DNA of 5,333 bases from an uncultured Clostridia bacterium (GTDB taxonomy: Bacteria > Bacillota_A > Clostridia > TANB77 > CAG-508): assembly GCA_947594095.1 (NCBI GenBank), contig CANQEA010000094.1:1-5333 (forward strand), read 5' to 3'. Under the pieces are notes generated by a model that was not told the DNA's origin, ran no database searches, and was given only the letters and a program-made list of their open reading frames with translations. Within the stretch, counting starts at the first letter, position 1, and each line of letters starts with the position of its first letter. Positions 4,192 to 5,333 of this stretch are shown in pieces. The translations under genes were made by a program, and so were the position numbers.

Positions 4192-5333
4192 ATGTATGAA
4201 AGAGAAGTTAAAGAGAGAATAAAAAAAATTAATGATACATTTAGAGTATTAGTAGTTACAGGTCCAAGACAAGTTGGGAAAACTACATTATTAGAAAGTG
4301 TAATGCCAGAGAATATGACTAAAGTTTCATTAGATGATGAATTTTTAAGAAAAGAAGCAAAAGAAAATCCAAAAATTTTTTTAGATTCATATCCTACACC
4401 GCTTTTTATTGATGAAGTACAATATGCTCCTGAGTTATTTCCATATATAAAAATGAAAGTAGATAAAGATAAGACAAGAGGTCAGTATTGGCTATCAGGC
4501 TCTCAGTTATTTGATCTTATGAAAAATGTTACAGAATCGCTAGCAGGAAGAGCTGGAATAGTAAAAATGAATAGCTTTACGTACAGTGAAATTGTTAAGA
4601 AACCTAAAAAAGAAGTATTTGATCCAGACAATTTAAAAGAGTATAAATATATAGATGTAAATGAAATATTTGAGAGAATTTTTAATGGGGGAATGCCAGA
4701 ATTATATGATATAGAAAATATGGATAGAAATGATTTTTATTACTCATATATAAATACATATATAGAAAAAGATATTAAAAAGATAAAAAATATAGGAAAT
4801 GTAGAGTCTTTTAAAAAATTTATGAGAGATGTTGCGATTAGAACTGGTACTACTCTTAATTATTCTGATATTTCGAACGATGTTGGAATTTCAGTAAATA
4901 CGGTAAAAGATTGGTTTTCAATATTAGTAAGTACAGGTTTAGTTTATTTATTAGAACCATATTCATCAAATAAAATAAAAAGATTAACACATATGCCTAA
5001 AATAATATTTATGGATATGGGATTAGCATGCTATTTAGCTAATTGGGAAAGTGCTAAAGCTTTACAATTAAGTGAGTTATCAGGTCATTTTTTTGAGTCA
5101 TATGTAATTTCTGAAATAGTAAAATCTTATGATAACAAAGGTTTACGATTGGAAATATCACATTTTAGAAATAAAGAAACAGAAGAAATTGATTTAATTA
5201 TGTTTAAAAATAATACTTTATATCCTCTAGAGATAAAGAAGACATCAAATCCAAGAAAAGATATGATGAAAAATTTTAAATATCTAGAAAAAACAAATAT
5301 GAAAATAGGTCAAGGTGGAATTATTTGCTTATA
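4192..5333 (+). CDS. AAA+ ATPase with DUF4143 C-terminal domain (3' end outside window)
   Basis: This is a P-loop ATPase of the AAA_14/DUF4143 type, common in multiple copies in anaerobic bacteria and archaea; its physiological role is not established. The 380 visible residues show Walker A GPRQVGKT (24-31), Walker B LFIDEVQ (71-77), sensor-1-like LSGSQ (101-105), a probable arginine finger in LAGRAG (R120), GGMPEL (166-171) and TYIEKDI (189-195). A winged-helix-like segment YSDISNDVGISVNTVKDW (224-241) follows. A PD-(D/E)XK-nuclease-like C-terminal domain shows GHFFES (298-303), EEIDLI (331-336) and PLEIKKT (345-351), with candidate active-site residues E302, D334, E347 and K349. The ATG has GGAGG at 4179-4183, 8 nt upstream, and an in-frame TAA at 4186-4188. 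The reading frame is open to the window edge; probably a few dozen C-terminal residues are missing. It is not a replication gene by homology. Confidence 0.93.
   Translation, partial: MYEREVKERIKKINDTFRVLVVTGPRQVGKTTLLESVMPENMTKVSLDDEFLRKEAKENPKIFLDSYPTPLFIDEVQYAPELFPYIKMKVDKDKTRGQYWLSGSQLFDLMKNVTESLAGRAGIVKMNSFTYSEIVKKPKKEVFDPDNLKEYKYIDVNEIFERIFNGGMPELYDIENMDRNDFYYSYINTYIEKDIKKIKNIGNVESFKKFMRDVAIRTGTTLNYSDISNDVGISVNTVKDWFSILVSTGLVYLLEPYSSNKIKRLTHMPKIIFMDMGLACYLANWESAKALQLSELSGHFFESYVISEIVKSYDNKGLRLEISHFRNKETEEIDLIMFKNNTLYPLEIKKTSNPRKDMMKNFKYLEKTNMKIGQGGIICL

Overview
This window is the chromosomal replication-initiation locus of a very AT-rich, low-GC Gram-positive-type bacterium. It is most likely a Clostridia-like member of the Bacillota. 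That assignment rests on the protein style of DnaA and DnaN, strong GGAGG-type ribosome binding sites, and an origin with DnaA boxes both before dnaA and between dnaA and dnaN. Tryptophan is encoded by TGG and the genes are free of in-frame TGA, so the standard code applies. I cannot name a genus.

Positions 1-224 hold the dnaA upstream region: a DnaA box at the left edge, an extended -10 promoter, three 11-bp tandem repeats, and two DnaA boxes just before the Shine-Dalgarno sequence. Positions 225-1571 encode full-length DnaA from a GTG start. Positions 1572-1901 are the main part of oriC. Perfect and near-perfect DnaA boxes in both orientations lead into two abutting boxes, a 4-bp GC-containing gap, six DnaA-trio triplets, and a pure A/T unwinding tract that ends at the dnaN ribosome binding site. 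Positions 1902-3023 encode the beta sliding clamp DnaN.

Beyond dnaN the usual yaaA-recF-gyrB order is broken. A 16-bp-stem bidirectional terminator, whose two arms each contain a perfect DnaA box, separates dnaN from a convergent gene on the minus strand (3107-3373). That gene encodes an 88-residue, extremely acidic protein that I do not recognise. Its C-terminus (DEDDIIPF) resembles the protein-binding tail of single-stranded DNA-binding protein. Positions 3421-4040 are a gene desert; the stretch 3481-4020 is about 5% G+C and contains phased 10-bp and tandem 13-bp repeats. Five direct 16-bp repeats spaced 22-23 bp apart (4042-4146) then lead into the promoter of an AAA+ ATPase of the DUF4143 type (4192 to the window edge, 3' end missing). 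A probable sixth, diverged copy of this repeat lies in the promoter of the acidic-protein gene.

DnaA and DnaN act together: DnaA binds and opens the origin, and DnaN tethers the polymerase. The acidic protein, the desert and the repeat-ATPase module are accessory material next to the origin. The most unusual points are the SSB-like tail, the DnaA boxes inside the terminator, and the repeat family shared by two promoters.
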